Source of the DNA: Ceratorhiza oryzae-sativae
Lineage: Eukaryota; Basidiomycota; Agaricomycetes; Cantharellales; Ceratobasidiaceae
DNA: 64,000 nucleotides
Direction of reading: 5' to 3'
NCBI GenBank assembly: GCA_030998015.1
Contig: JARWMV010000232.1
Span: 186,001 to 250,000, forward strand
Shown here: positions 25,879 through 39,576 of the stretch, in pieces
How positions within the stretch are numbered: the stretch's first letter is position 1
How the letters are laid out: each line of letters begins with the position of its first letter
The notes under the pieces: model-generated
Seen by the model: only the letters and a program-made list of their open reading frames with translations
Database searches by the model: none
Told to the model about the DNA's origin: nothing
Made by a program: the position numbers and the translations under genes

Positions 25879-28800
25879 TTATTGAGGTGTGTTGTCGTAG
25901 CCAGAGTGTTCAGCCCACTGCGATTCGGTCCCGGGCCAAGGATAACTCGAGTAGCCCTGCTGCACCTTGATGTCGTTCGAGCCGGATTGTTGAGGCATCA
26001 CGTACGACGACGAATTGTACGCTATGTTGCCCGCGTACTCGTCCGTATGCTCTGTCTTGAACGACTGGTGTTGGCTCGTGAACCCGTTCGACGACGACTG
26101 CTGGCTGTACATTTGTTGTTGCTGCTGTTGTTGCTCGTACGCTGCTCATACGAGTACGCGTTCGAGCCCTCGGCCGACGTCGACGCCGAGCCGGTCATCC
26201 CGTACGGATGATACCGTCCACTCCGTCCGCTCCAGTCGTAATCTCCCCGGGCCGGCTGAAAGCCCGTCTGGGCCGGGGTAGCCCACGCGTCTGTGCTATC
26301 AACGTTTTCGACCTTGACGTCGGAAGCAGCCGGACGACCAAGCACGCCCACGGGCGAGCGCTGGAGGCCAAACGACTGACCAGTTGGCTCGGCAACGTAC
26401 GACTGGCTAGTCGGCTCGGCAACGTACGATTGAGAGCCCGAGTCGGACGGGACGAAAGCTTGTGCCCGGTTCATGTTCGACTCGGGCATGGATGGAACAA
26501 CCGTCTGACGGCGAGGGCCGGCCTCGACCGGGTACGCAGAGGACATGCCTGATACCGTGGACCTCCGCGGAATGGGACAACGGGACCTGACGTCCGCCCA
26601 TATTCATCGCCGGCGCCGAACGGGGGGCGACCATCCCGGGCGCAGCTATAGAAAGCGTGAGTATACCGAGGCCAAAAGCAGTAGCCGAAACCACACCGAA
26701 CCTGAGGCATATTGCGAGACCGAATGCATCATCGGCGTCCCCATCGCCAACGGCGGGTTGTACGACACCGGAGAGCTGGCATGAACGTGCGACGGACTCG
26801 CATGCACGTGGGATGGGCTCGGGTGCGAGTACTGGTTGTACTCGACCGGTGCCGGCGCCGGGCTCGATTGTGCGTACCCCGAGTTGTACCTGACAGGATA
26901 CTGACCATAAGACCCAGGGTGGGAGAGCGTGATCGAATCGTAGCCGGTGTTGGTCGAGTCGTAGGAACTCGGAATGTTGTCATAAGACGTCGAGCCAGCT
27001 CTGAACGAGTCAGGGCCAGTTGCGCCGTAGCCATTCTCGCCCGATGCGTACTCTGAGCTGGGTTCTTCGTAAATCGTCTGAGGAGGTTCAAACGCCGGGC
27101 GAGACCCATCAAAGGTGTTGAATCCCGACCCGACTCCAGCCGTGTGCGATGATCCAGAGGCCGCAGACGCTACGCTGTCGGAGCGCTCCATGCCCAGAGA
27201 GTTGCTGCTACCGCTTGAATGAGGCTTGGGCCGGATGGGGACGCCGGCACTCGAGCGACGAGCTGGCTCGTCGTGGACCGTTTCAGAAAATGCGATAAAC
27301 GAGGAACTCGATCCAGGTTCGGCCACAGGAGTGGTTTCTTCAGTGCCGGGCATGGCGGGCTTGACTGAACGTTTCTGGCAGAGCTTTACATGCCGCTGGC
27401 AATTGCTCAGCACCTGTATGCGTGGTTCGTGAGCACGAGGACGAATATAAGGCGAGATCAAGAGTCAAGGTAAAGGTACCGAAGGAAAGGATTGTGCGGA
27501 ATGAGTTCGGAACACGAGCACCCACTTCCCGCAAAACTATATCGAGACATGCACTTACGGAAAACCTTCTGGAACAGACGGGGCAGCGTGCGCTAATTAG
27601 CGTCACGTTGATGAACAACAAAGGCGGAATGAATTCCGTTCCGCGGGTCGAATGAGTCGATCGAGGACACGGCGATCGACAAATTGTCCAGTGACAGGAT
27701 CGAGGGGCCAGGTGGGGGGAGAAACACGGAACAAGTCGAGACAAGGCAAATGTCAGTAATGGATAAATGAAATAGGGGCAAAAACAAAAACGAGGCGGGG
27801 ATGGGTAGTGTGTGCTGGGGTGCGCCGCAAGAGCGATGAGAGAGCAATGGGCGACAAATTCAGGCTGCACAAGCATGAGTGATGAGGGTCATGTCATGTC
27901 CTCAGCCCGAAAAAAAAGGGCTAATAGCTCGGGCGCCAGCGCGTGGAGAATGACGCATGAGCGAGGCCCTGAGCAGGCGTAGCAGCGCGCGAATCTGGCG
28001 TCTATGCAGGCCAACGCACGTGACGCAAGTGGATCGCAGACGAGACAGAGGCGACGGGACGTACGTTGTTCACCAGTATGGGAGCGGATGTGCTGCAACA
28101 AAAGGAATGGTGTGAGCGTCGATGAGGCAAGCGTTGGGATAGGAGCGACAATGAAGCACGGCAACCGGCAGCGCGATCGGGCGTCGTTGTTACCGGCACC
28201 ATAGCCGCGCTCGCGCAGCCAAATGAAGCCGGTCCACACAGGACAAACAAACAAGCGCTGCCCAATTCTGGCTAGCACGCCACCGCAGGAGCGATGGGCG
28301 GTGGGGGGGACGGACAGGGCGACATACCGTCGTGAGCTGGCACGGGCGTTGGAACTTTTTGCCGCACGTCGGGCAGACCTGGCGTCGGGGGGCGGGCGAG
28401 CGCTTGGTCGGGCGCGCCGGTCGGCGAGGGGCGGGGCCCGAGGAGCTTGGTGGCGGCTGGGGGGAGCGGGCCAGCTCAGGGGCGGGGCCCGGCGCAGCAG
28501 CCGGGGCGGAGAGCGCAGGAGGCGAGGGGGCGGGGGCGGGGGCGCAGGCAGGGAGTCTGTGCCCGGGATGCGCCATGAGCAGGGGCAGGACGAGATGAAA
28601 GCAGACGCACCTTGGGTCTTGACTGCGGGGAAATGATCGTGCGAGAGCGGGTGCGGCAGGAATCCCGGGTAGGACTGGGAGGAGCGCAGCGCATGGCTCT
28701 CAGCCAGCCTGAGGTCGTCCGAGTGCGGCAGCGGCACCGATATCCCGCGCGAGCCCGATGCAGGGCTGCCGTGGGGCGAGCCGTGTCCAGACGACGACGA

Positions 28801-29252
28801 AGGGCTGTGGGGCGTGAGCAGAGCGGGGGGGCGGCGGACAGCAGACACACACACCTGTTGCGACGCGGGCGGCGGGCGCGCGTGGGGGCATTGGCGTACT
28901 TGACGCCGCTCTGGTTGCGCGACGGGACGAGCTCGTCGAGCGAGAGGGAGCGTAATGCGTCTGGGTTGAGATTCTCCTCGGACTGCATCAGCTGGTGGGC
29001 TAATTCCAGGTCGGCAGTGTAGTCGTCGCTCACTAGAGGGTGCCAGGGCGCCTGGGGGGCGGCAGGCGGGTCGGGCGGGTGGGAGTGTGCCTGGAGCTGG
29101 CCGCGGGGGTGGTCGGCGCGGGGGTGGGTGTGGGCGCGGACGAGGTGGGCGTCGAGGGCGTCGAGGGCGATGCCGGCGGCGATGGGGTCGAGTGAGGCCT
29201 TGGTGGGCGGGGCGGGATATATGGTGCGCTCGCAGTGGTGTGTGTAGTTCAT
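25879..29252 (-). CDS. Two-finger C2H2/C2HC zinc-finger protein with long low-complexity tail, several apparent frameshifts
   Basis: The gene reads leftward from ATG 29252 (MNYTHHCERTIYP) to TAA at 25879. Finger 1 is split by an intron: VCPTCGKKFQRPCQLTT then HIRSHTGE. Finger 2, also split, reads CPVCSRRFS then VLSNCQRHVKLC, a C2HC type (last ligand Cys). The rest is Ser/Tyr/Pro-rich with a short Gln run and ends WAEHSGYDNTPQ. This layout fits a nuclear sequence-specific regulator. Three places need one extra base to stay in frame: between the fingers (near 27585), near 26555 and in the Gln run near 26145. Exon 1 (29252 to about 28900) is GC-rich and low in complexity. Target genes are unknown. 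Confidence 0.7.
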
Positions 29253-32200
29253 GATGATGGAGGAGCGGTGGATGTGCAGTTGGCTCCTCGTCATATACGC
29301 GATCGCGCTGTGGTTGCTCGTGGTGGCAGACGCAAGGTTCTACGCTAGCCGAGCCAAACATGGGCGCCGCTGCCCCGGCTCGCCCACTAGGCCCCATCTG
29401 GCGGTTCCGGGCCCCCGAACCCGCATCCTGGCCCCTGATACCGCCCCCTCGGGTCGCCCCAGAAATCACCACATCGGGCCGCGGCACCCCTCCACGCGCG
29501 TGCGGCCCCGCCCCCAATCGAGATCCACACCAGCTCCGCCCCGCCGCGTGCCCAAGCACCGAGCAAACTAGGCAGTCCACATGCCTAGACGGGCGGTGGC
29601 AACACCGACCCGCCTCCACCAACGCGCATGGCCCCTCGCCTCACGCTGCACGACGTGTGCCCATCGTGGCCCCTCCCACACGCCCATGTCCCCCCCTGGC
29701 GACCGTCCGGCACCGCCTCGACGAGACATCGCATCCTGGCACAATCCGGTCGGTCCCGAACCTCCGCGCCGCATTCTTCACTCTGAAATGCCCCCCCCCG
29801 ATTGTCCACGATGTGGTGTCTAATGTGCAGTCGATAGCCCGCTTTCCAACGAAATTCCGTACCAAAATTAGTCTGAGCACTTTTTATGCGTCTTTCCCAT
29901 CTTCGATGCAGATCATTCACATCACTTGCCTTGATATAGCATTGGGATTCGGCTCCGACTGGCCTCACATGCCCTCGGTCTCGATTTCTGTCAATTTACG
30001 TCAAACCCGAACCGATTGAATTCCGATGCTAGCTACGTCCGAGACCGGGCAAGGCTTGCTCGAGCCAGTCACCAACTGGGCCCCATCATCCCGCTGGCCG
30101 ACGAATGTCGGCCAGCAGATGGGGGATGCCGCTATGCGTACGCGCACGTCCCGTTTCAGCCTCCGTGTCGACAGCAAGTATCCCTACGGTAAGTTCGCGA
30201 GAGGACATATACCCATGCTTGTTTCAACCACGCATATTAAATTCCCAAATCTGGTGAATCTCACGACAAGATTCGCCCCGAAAAAGGCGAATAGGAGCCA
30301 TCCAACGCTTGCGCCAGTACGATGCATAGAAACACGATTAATTTGTTCGCGCCATCTGGCAGATTGATCGTGTGCGGTGGGACAGGGGTAAAATGGCATA
30401 TACGGCATCCGTACACCACTTCAACGGGGTGGCGCAACTCAACCCCCCAACTTGGCATCGACCCAGCTGTGCTTACGTCTCCGGTATGGCGTCACTATGC
30501 GGCCCGCGGGCGAAGCTTCGAACCGGTAGTTGTCCGCATTTGGATATTGTAAATTATCCGTGGACAAATGCATCGATTGATCGTCGGCTTCCAGCTCGAA
30601 CTGAGTTGCCACCGTCGTGGGTCGGTCCCGCGCTGGCTCGGCGCTTCGCTATCAGTACGGGGTCAGTTGACTAAAAGAAAACAGCCTTTCATTCCAAGTG
30701 CGGCCAGATTGCGTCCGCCCGATTCTTCCCACAAGGCTGCTGATAGGGACCGCGCTGGTTTGACAATAGACACGTCGCTGATTGGTACATCAAGCTCACT
30801 GATCGTTCGGCAATCGATCCTTTGACCAAACACGCGTCGTGTACTCGAGCACGGTGTAGTTGTGCTATTCTAACACGGTATATGCCGACCATGTGGGTTG
30901 GTAAAGCACCCCAATCTCATTAATGCAATCGTACTTGGCCTAATCCAACAACCGGCAGCGAGTACCTCCAGGCTGGCCTTTTTTTACACGCAGCCTAGAA
31001 CAGTTGCCGCCACGGCGTTGCTTGTGTAGCCTGAGATACGTTAAAATATCCACGCAGTCTCCCTATCAAGCTTTAGAACCTATGGAACAGATCGGATGGT
31101 TCAGGCACTCTTCGTCTGAAAAACGTTCGGACCGCAGTCGTTATGCCAGGCTTGGCGGTCAGAGATCCCGGTTACGACAGGCGAACATCGTCGCCGGTTA
31201 AGCTTATTTTTCTCGATCCCGAGTGATTTGTTAATTAAAAAAAAACCTTGTATTAGGCGACGATTGTTAACCTTGTTCGCCGTTCTTACCCGGATTGTCG
31301 CATGCAGTTTGACGGCCGAACGTTATCCGACGTGTTCGAAATCCATGCGATTGTCTATCGATGCATTCCAGGGATACGCATCTCAGTCGCACGATATAGT
31401 CATAGAAGGCAACGCAGCCTAGAACCTCCACCCCGCAGCCACGTCCGCCCGCCTCATTCGGGACCGAAATGAGCCCCTAATTCCACGACTTGCCCCCTTT
31501 TAGCATACGAACCACCGGCCAGCTGATAGATGGCTAAATTTTTTGACGGCCAACAGTCTCCATACACGTCTAGTTTGCGTAAGCAGCGAGAAATCACCCG
31601 CTTGACACCCATGCGACAGGCTTGCTGCAGGGCTTGCCGGCGAAACAGAAAAAAGCCGCCCGTTGATCACAAGACTACATGTGTGCCTTTTTGTCTGGCG
31701 CTACAAATCACACGATGATTATGTCCCCTGCGTGTCCGTCTCGTACTACCATATCCATGAGGTTTCAATCACTCCCCGATCGTTCTCTTCGGAGATGTAA
31801 CGATGGCTAACCCCCTTACTTTCGACACCCCGCGTGATTGGTCTTCCTCTCTTGCGCTCTTTCATCATGTCAATGGGTTCGGCCAATACGTGCGTCGAAC
31901 TAGGCCCATTTTGTCTCAGCGCAAGTACCCGTACTGCCCTCAGCCCGGCCCAGGCCCTGCCCAACTACGTTTCTATACCTGTCTGAGGTAAAATACCAAT
32001 CAGGTTTACCCCTTATTTTACTTAAACGTACAATCCATACTTGCTATACCTCTTTTGCTTAACCACGGCCTATTTGCCTCCCTATCAAGCTGATTCCAGC
32101 TTTGACTAAAGTGGCCGGTATTACCGGGCTGCTGAGTGTGCGAGACCCACCCGTATCTGGCACAGGCAACAAAACAGGTATCAAACTTCGCGCATGGTGC

Positions 32201-35200
32201 TACTGCTTCCGAGCTCTCTGGTTGGCTCGCACAGCAAGTATCCAAATGACATCTTTGCGCAACCCACTCGCAACCCCCCCCTCCTTCGTTCGGCCAACCC
32301 GACTCGGTTTATCGCCAACTGAGCCCGAATTTCATTTGCGACCTTTTGTTCGCGTCCAACGGGCAGACAGGGGAGGGACATGCAACCCGGTTGGAAGCTG
32401 GTTTAGGATCAAAATAACAAGTAAAAACAGTCCCTGGGACGCTCGCAGGAGCCCGACACGTTTCTATTGGGTATTGAATGGCCGGATTGGTCGATTAGCG
32501 TTGGCAACGGAGTTGGGGGTAGCGTCGTGCCCACCCCTGCCTGGCTCGTGATTGTGCCAAACGAGATTAGGGGTACTGGTGTGCTGGATGGGTAGAATGA
32601 TAACCTCGGGGACTGGAGCGGGGAGCTTGGGCCCGTTGTGGTAGAGTGCACACAGCAAGAATATCAACCCACGTATCGTCGTGAGCTTCGATACGATCGA
32701 GGCGCCCTTGATCGTCGATGCTAGACTAAATTAGAACTACATATTCTATTCCCTATACAACCTGCCCCATAGAAAGAAGCAAGAAGGCCGCACGCCCACA
32801 TTTCTGTCCTCCCTTCTCCAGCACGCCCCTGAACCGAGAAGAATCACGAAGCTGGAGCGTGACGTCCCGGCGTTTGTTGGTAGTGACCCGAACCGTCCTT
32901 CTTGCTGACCACTCGGTTTGGTGATGCCGAGCACGACCCGATACAATTCTGATTCTCGATCCAATTACTTGCGTTCCATTCCACCCCAATTGGTGAACCG
33001 ATGTGCCGTTAGATCAGGCTAAGCCAGAATACTTGATCTGTGGGGCCTGACTGTTTTATACCAATTGGGCCGGACAAGTGGACATTCGAATCGTCGAACC
33101 ACTGCGGATCAGCCAGACTAGAACCAGTTCAAACACACACAGAATACATTCTCGTCTCGTAAAGAAACAGAAACAACGGCCGGGCTTTGTTCTCAGTCCT
33201 ATTTCAGTGGGTCGGCTTGTCCACGCAGTATCACGCGTGTGTCTGTCATGCCGTCCAGTTGGCCTATGAACCCCCCCCCCCCGCAAGGAGATACATCGAT
33301 CGTGATGGGTGATACAGGGGCTGAACAGGTAACTCCACACTTAGCGACGCCACCATACTCTATCGCCGTGAAACGTACCTATTTTGTGGCGCGACGCCAC
33401 CGTTGTGGATTGGTGGAGCCCCCTCAATCCATGATCTGGTTGAACATTCATTTCCAATCGTTCAGTGTTTGGGGCCAGAGAATCTATGTGCAAACAATGG
33501 CGCAGTGGTTGCTTAGTCAGTACCCTCATCAGGCGTCGCCGTTCCTGTCTTGTATTTGCTCATGGTATCCTAAATGACCAAATGGGGATGTTACGTGACC
33601 GGTGGAAGATGAGCCGTCGGTGATAACGGATCTTGTTTCAGATGGTTCGCCGGTGTTGGCGTGCCAAGAGACCGGCGATTTGATGGCGCCTAGGACTGAA
33701 CGATCTACTAACTAAGAGCATTTACGCATAAAGTCCCATCTAGGCGTCGGAGTTGAAACTATGTGCTTCATAGGTCAACGTTACTCCGCCCCCGCCACGA
33801 CCACCCAGATAGAATTGGGGTACTTCTTGTGAGCGTCTACAAGTCAGACTTTCGTTACCACCCGACCGACTCAATTAACTCCCGTCACATCTGCCCCTCG
33901 ATCTCCGCCCGTTTCGAAGGGTGGCTCAGATTTGACATGCGTCAGGTGTTGATACGTCTATTTAAATTCCCAAAACGGGCTTAGCCTTTCCGAGCGATTT
34001 CCGGACACGCTGGGGGTCGTGCTCATTCTAGGCAAGGATGGATGCCGAACCGGCGGTGGAGCTTAGCTGCATGCCGAAACGATCGGTAAGCATTATGGTT
34101 CCACCCAAAACTCTCCAGTGCCATGTCTCTTCTGATGCAAGTATTTACGAGGTTCTTGGAGCAGGAACAAAAGGTCGCACGGAATAGGCTGATATGAGCG
34201 TTTGGGAGCAAGTATGTTTTGTCGCCTAGTCACATAGGTGGTTGGAATGCTTCCAGCCTGAGACTTTGAGGCTGGTGACTGGAAATACTTTCAGCATTCA
34301 ATGCGTAATTATAGCTATTACGAATCAACCCATGCACCCCTCAGCGAGAACACCTCCGGGCTTTGTCTTGGCGTGTGTGTTACGGGGGCCCATACGTCCT
34401 CGGTCGTGGAACAGATTGTCGACATGACGATTCGAGCTTCTAGGTATTTCAAACCCCCGATTAGTTTGGTCCAACGTCCCAGCTCAAGGTTTCTGGTGGC
34501 TTCGTCACTGATCCATAAAAAGGTAAACCCATGCTTGCTTGATCATCCGGTACCTTGTGTTACCCGCGCGGTAGATAGCACGTTGGTTACGGTAAGACGA
34601 TAGTGATTGGTATCTATCCATACGTTCGTGATTTGGATGCTTCATCTTCTAAGCGACAATAAACTGACTGTTCATCATTTGATAAATGACACTAATGTCG
34701 GATCCGTTGGCCTTGGTGTAACATCAATTTGCGATGGCGGTGCAAGCTCTAGTTCCACCACGTCGGGCGGTTGACGGAGAGCGGGTGGCCCAGCCGAGTC
34801 GGTTCGGGTTGATGTGCAGGACAGGAGTAGGGAAGCGAACTGAGACGGCGAAATGGGAGCCTATGAGGCGAGATGCATGACAGGCACTGAGTCACAATAT
34901 TGACCGATTTGCGACTCTCCTATTAAGTAAGGGTCTCCTGACTCCTTTGCGACCGTGTCCGGCTGCTTCGTATGATTTGAGCGCTGTGAGCGGGGCTGCA
35001 AATGGTTTTGTCTTTATACATCACTTGTCATACGACGGTGAGAATGGCCGTGTCGGTCATTAATCACCTGATGCTTCGCCGCCGGGTATTTGGACCCAAG
35101 TTTTCCGATTATGAAAGCCACAGATGGGGTCAGCCAAGGGAGAGTCTCACAATCACTAGCAACAAGGGCGCTACTAAGGCATGACATAGCGTAACCTATA

Positions 35201-35846
35201 TGCGGATCTCCGAGTGGTAAAAGAGGCTAGGAGATAGCCGGAGAACAAGCAAACGTTTATATTTTGGGGTCAGGTTGCGCTCAAGGAAGGTGGTGGGTAC
35301 ACCCTCATTTCATACTATGGACAATTAGCCGGGGATCGGCCAACGCAGCCCGTCAAGGCGTGCTCATTGGAGCGGAGTGCGAAATGTAGAAAACGTTGCC
35401 ACAAGGCTAGAACTAGATCGTGCAAACTCCCAGGTTGAAGTTGAGGGGTTGGGACCGAAGAATCAATAAATCTGAGACGCCATGTGTCCATAATATGCGC
35501 GGTGACCCTGAGACGATGAGCATTGAGACTAACTAAAAGATATGCACCAGTGGCAGGCCGATGTTTGCCTACTTGGTACAGTACGTGATTTCGCGGGCAG
35601 CGGATCAACGACATAAATCACAACTGCCCGTCGGTACCAAAGGGTTAGAAGCGTGCCCGGTGAGCGAGAGATAGTTCTAGACCGAGGGATGGTCGAGATA
35701 TATGGTCCGACATACAACCCTTTTGATGGCGCTTATCTATTAGCCTCGAGCAGCACAGCCACTGATTGGATTGAACTTGACAGCAACCGCACCTGCTGTC
35801 CTGCTGTCCGTCGAGGGCTCATCAACAGATCTGCAACGTGGTCACC
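29253..35846. other. Gene-poor 6.6-kb interval
   Basis: No ORF with a motif, intron structure or consistent coding bias. The left end (29253-29800) is CG-rich and is probably the promoter of the zinc-finger gene. A run of 13 C lies at about 33268-33280. No long terminal repeats, and no similarity by eye to the repeat families at the right end. Confidence 0.4.
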
Positions 35847-38800
35847 ATGAGCATACTTCGGCAAGACTCTTCTTCACGGTCTGGATCTGTGGGTTCCGAT
35901 GAGTTTGCGCCAACCACACCCAAGCCAGCCACACTGCGGAAGAATCAGGTGTGTCATCTGAACACACTTCTAACAAACGGCGCTTCAAGTCGAGAAACAT
36001 ATTTGAATAATTATAGGCGTGCCACCAATGTCGAAAGCAGAAGCGAGTGAGTCTTAGTTTGTCTAAGGAAATCCCTGGCCGAACTGATTGCTTCGGTAGA
36101 AATGGTAGGTCACTTGCTCCAACCAGAGATTTTCGTCGCTAAGCGCGAACGGTAGTGACGCACATAGACCATGCAAATCGTGCGTTCGAGCGCATGCAAA
36201 CTTGATAGCGAACCTCGTCAAGAGAGGAAAACCGTTCCCTGCTCATCCCGATTGTGTGTATGACGGAGACTCGCCCGCAGCATACGACGCCAGCCAGACT
36301 GTTGATCTCAATGGTATGTATTCGAGTCTCTTACACCTGTCACCCAAAAGGCCGGCAGTCTGAAGACAAGAAAGATTTGGAAGATAAATCTTTGCTCAAA
36401 TCGCCACCAAGTGCAGGCCCTTCTCCACAAGGTGCATCCTGGTTTAGTTTTTATTTTCAGACCGAGTTTCACGCTCTTTTAAGTTGCCCGAATGGTCGAA
36501 TTTAAACCCACAGAGTCTCAAGCGGATATCGACGCACAACTGCTGTCAAATGCCCTTTTCTCACAGATTTCTCAGGCTCCATGCTCTAACGCTTCGTCTA
36601 TTTTGGATTCAATATGGGCGACTGACCCGTTGTTCGACTCTACACCGCATGATATCGGGAGCTACGAGTTTGTCCAACCGCGCTTTGTAGACAATAGACC
36701 TCCCGACTTCCCACTGGACCTTCCGTCAATGGACCTTGTTCATAGCCTGTGGGGAAATTTTCTAGTTTTCAAGCCCACGCCGATAGATTGATATGCCTTC
36801 GAACCAGCGTCGACGTATTTTTCTCGCACTGGGGGTTTGCCAGGCAATTTATTCACCAGTCCACGTTCAAACAACGCCTTCAACTCCCTGCATCTGACCC
36901 AAACTTTCCCTCAATAGCTTTGTTGCATGCCATATGTGCGATGGGATCTGTCTATTTGCCTCAGCCAGGTGCGCCTGCGGAAGAAATCCGTGCTGGCGAG
37001 CCCGTCAGGGGCAGTATGTTTCGCACTGATGAACAAGTAAATCGGGTACTCGAGGGGATGGCCAGCTTTGGTGAACATCAGGCGATGCTTGCTCAGCTCA
37101 AGGCCCTAAATGATGCACGGACAGGGAAAAGGTTAGCCTCTCATGTAACCAAACCGAAGATGGTCTAACCCGAAATGCGGATGGCCGCTTGGTTAGGTTG
37201 ATAGAAAGCGTGCAAGGTATGCACCCTGTGACCAGTCGTGCCATCATTATCAGCTGAAATAGGGGATAGCTCTTATTTGCGTATGCTGGTGGTATGTTGT
37301 ACACACGCGGTACGCACCGGAAAGCTCTTTGTATCATTCAGTATTGATGTACTTCGATTGCCAGGTGGGCTGATCTGTGGATCACAAGTGGCGTTGTGAT
37401 ACGTGCGTGCTCGAATTTTTGCACACCATCCCATAATGAAACTGTATCAAAAGGACTCTCGATTCCTTTGGGTCTCACCGGCTGCCGAGGGTATGATGAG
37501 ATACTTTGGGGCCCGAACTTCGGGGACACAAGTTACCCCAACTTCAAGGCATCAATCCTTCCCCCCACTACCGACTTTGTTGAGATAGAAACGCGAAAGA
37601 GGACCTTCTGGATGGCATTCAGTACGTCAATGGGTTAATTTCCGTCGTCTATGATATTGTTATCCCTGATTCGCAACGTCCTTGCTGATATACCTCAGTC
37701 ACCGACCGCACACATTCTTCCGCAACCGCATGGCCCGCGGCTATTGATGAGCTTGATATTGGTCAATCTTTCCCATACCCACTTCGAGTGTTCGAAGCAG
37801 GGGTAAGTAACTTAATCTACTGAAGTTGTTTGGACATGATCGATTACAACGTCAATGCGTTCGTTATCTTTACCTTTCAGGTTGCGCCAGGCCCGGATAT
37901 CACCCAGAAACTGTCTACACCAGATTTGTTAACGCACCACCCCTCAGAGCTCACGGATGACGGGATTCTTTATTTGAAGGCGATTGAGCTGTGAGTGTCG
38001 AGTAGGATTTTGATCCATTGGCAGGTGCTAACAGGCTAATGTTCTTCGGTTCGCCCCCAACCACAAATTGATGGCACGCTTCGATCGGTACTCAAAGTTT
38101 GTCACGTATAACTGTGTTCAACAATCGGGTTCGCACCCGTTATGACGATGCGACGAACGTATCAGCTGCACCTGCTTTTCGCATACTGGACGAAACGATC
38201 ACCTCCTTTCTACATGGACTTCCCGTCTTGCAAAATGATCTATCTTCTCACCCAGACGGTCTAGGATATCTTTCGCTTCAAATCACTGCACGCGGTATAC
38301 CACATGCGTAAGTTCAGTCACTCGTCGATTGCCGTTTCTAACTTTCGTCGAACCAGAGCTCGAATACTGCTGCACGATCCACATTGCAATCTCGAGGATC
38401 CGAACGATGCTTCAACCCAAAAGTGTCTGCTAGCCTCTAGATCAGTCCTGAACCTGACATACCATCTCCAAAGCTCCGGTATAGACTTCAAACGGCTTCT
38501 GCCGACGTTTGTGGTAGGCATCGATCACTATCGCTTCCATTGCATTCCGCTGCTCAAGCTGGGTTGTGCCGTGTTTCTTACGTTTTGCCGTAGTTTATTT
38601 GGTCTATATCGGGGAAAACTTTGCTCCGGAATTATGCACATAGTCTCAAGAAAGGGGACTATCCTAGTGCAGTAAGTGTCTTGGCATTTTCTAAGTACAC
38701 AAAAACACGTGTATGCTAAGTTTGTCCGTCTTTATCAGCTTATCTATCGAGAGGAAGTCCGTTTCTTGATGTGCGTTTGTTCTTGATCCCTCCGCTATAT

Positions 38801-38996
38801 CAGAGCCTTACAAATCGGGTTTCGTATTTTCTTAAGCAATAGTGCCATTCGACTTGGAGAGAGATTAGCAATTGGCCTGCGACATGGACTTCTTCTACAA
38901 GAGCTACTGGACCGAGTCGATAAGATGCATCCGCTACCCGAAGGATGCTTGGCCATCTCCCATGATGTAGTACATGCTTTGTGCCGTATTGTTTAG
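35847..38996 (+). pseudogene. Zn2Cys6 fungal-specific transcription factor, interrupted frame
   Basis: The start MSILRQDSSSRSGSVG leads into a split binuclear zinc cluster: ACHQCRKQKR in one exon, then CDAHRPCKSCVRAHANL-like sequence near 36150-36200 in the next, where two bases seem to be missing at the junction. Further right are typical middle-homology blocks of basidiomycete factors: FFSHWGFARQFIHQSTF, LLHAICAMGSVYLPQ, ETRKRTFWMAFS, ITVFNNRVRTRYDDAT and ARILLHDPHC. The cluster binds CGG-type sites and the large domain regulates activity in the nucleus. I could not join all exons in one frame (breaks near 36150, 36480 and 38095). It is therefore either a decayed copy or a gene with consensus errors. 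Confidence 0.6.
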
Positions 38997-39576
38997 CCTT
39001 TTTCCCTTGGGGGGCCTTCTAGTTTGGCTGATGCGAAATAAAAGGGTATTTACTTGATGAATAGATGCGTCGGTTGCCATTTTTAGCGTCAGGCTATGGC
39101 TGAATAAATTATCCAGCTGTGCTGTACTGGGATTACTGTTCCCGTCTTAGGTCAGGAGCCCCTGGAAATATGATCGGCAGAGTGCCTTTGATCACCAAAC
39201 TTAAATATTAGAACTTAAAAATGTCCTTAAAACACCATTTGCTTTGTGTTTGCTCTTCTGTGACTTGTTTGTTGATAAGCATAGCTAGGTGCTAGATGCC
39301 TTGCGGTTCTGATGCGACATATTTCCGGGACCTTTCCACACAGGACAGCTTTGACACGCCAGGGCTCGGTGTCCCGTTTGTTCATTCCGCCCGGGCTTGT
39401 TTCCGTCTGGCTCGTGCAAATGGCTGCTTGTGCATGTATATCACCGAGGAAATGGTGAGTAAGTAGCTGTTGACTAAACTTGCACCGAAACTTCAACGAT
39501 CAATCAACGGGCGTCATATACGTGTTGCGCTGAATGTTACAGGTTAGGCTATGGCCTATGCCAAATGAAAGCGTGG
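38997..39576. other. Convergent intergenic region
   Basis: Lies between the 3' ends of the Zn2Cys6 factor (+) and the RNA-repair gene (-). No feature beyond possible 3' UTR sequence. Confidence 0.4.

Noticed and set aside
27889..29622. Long 577-codon minus-strand open frame rich in Arg, Pro and Ala
   Set aside because: It runs in a different frame through the GC-rich exons and introns of the zinc-finger gene. The splice structure with zinc-finger ligands in another frame explains the region better.
33268..33280. Run of 13 C as a possible structural signal
   Set aside because: An isolated homopolymer with no partner sequence, and homopolymer lengths are unreliable in this assembly.
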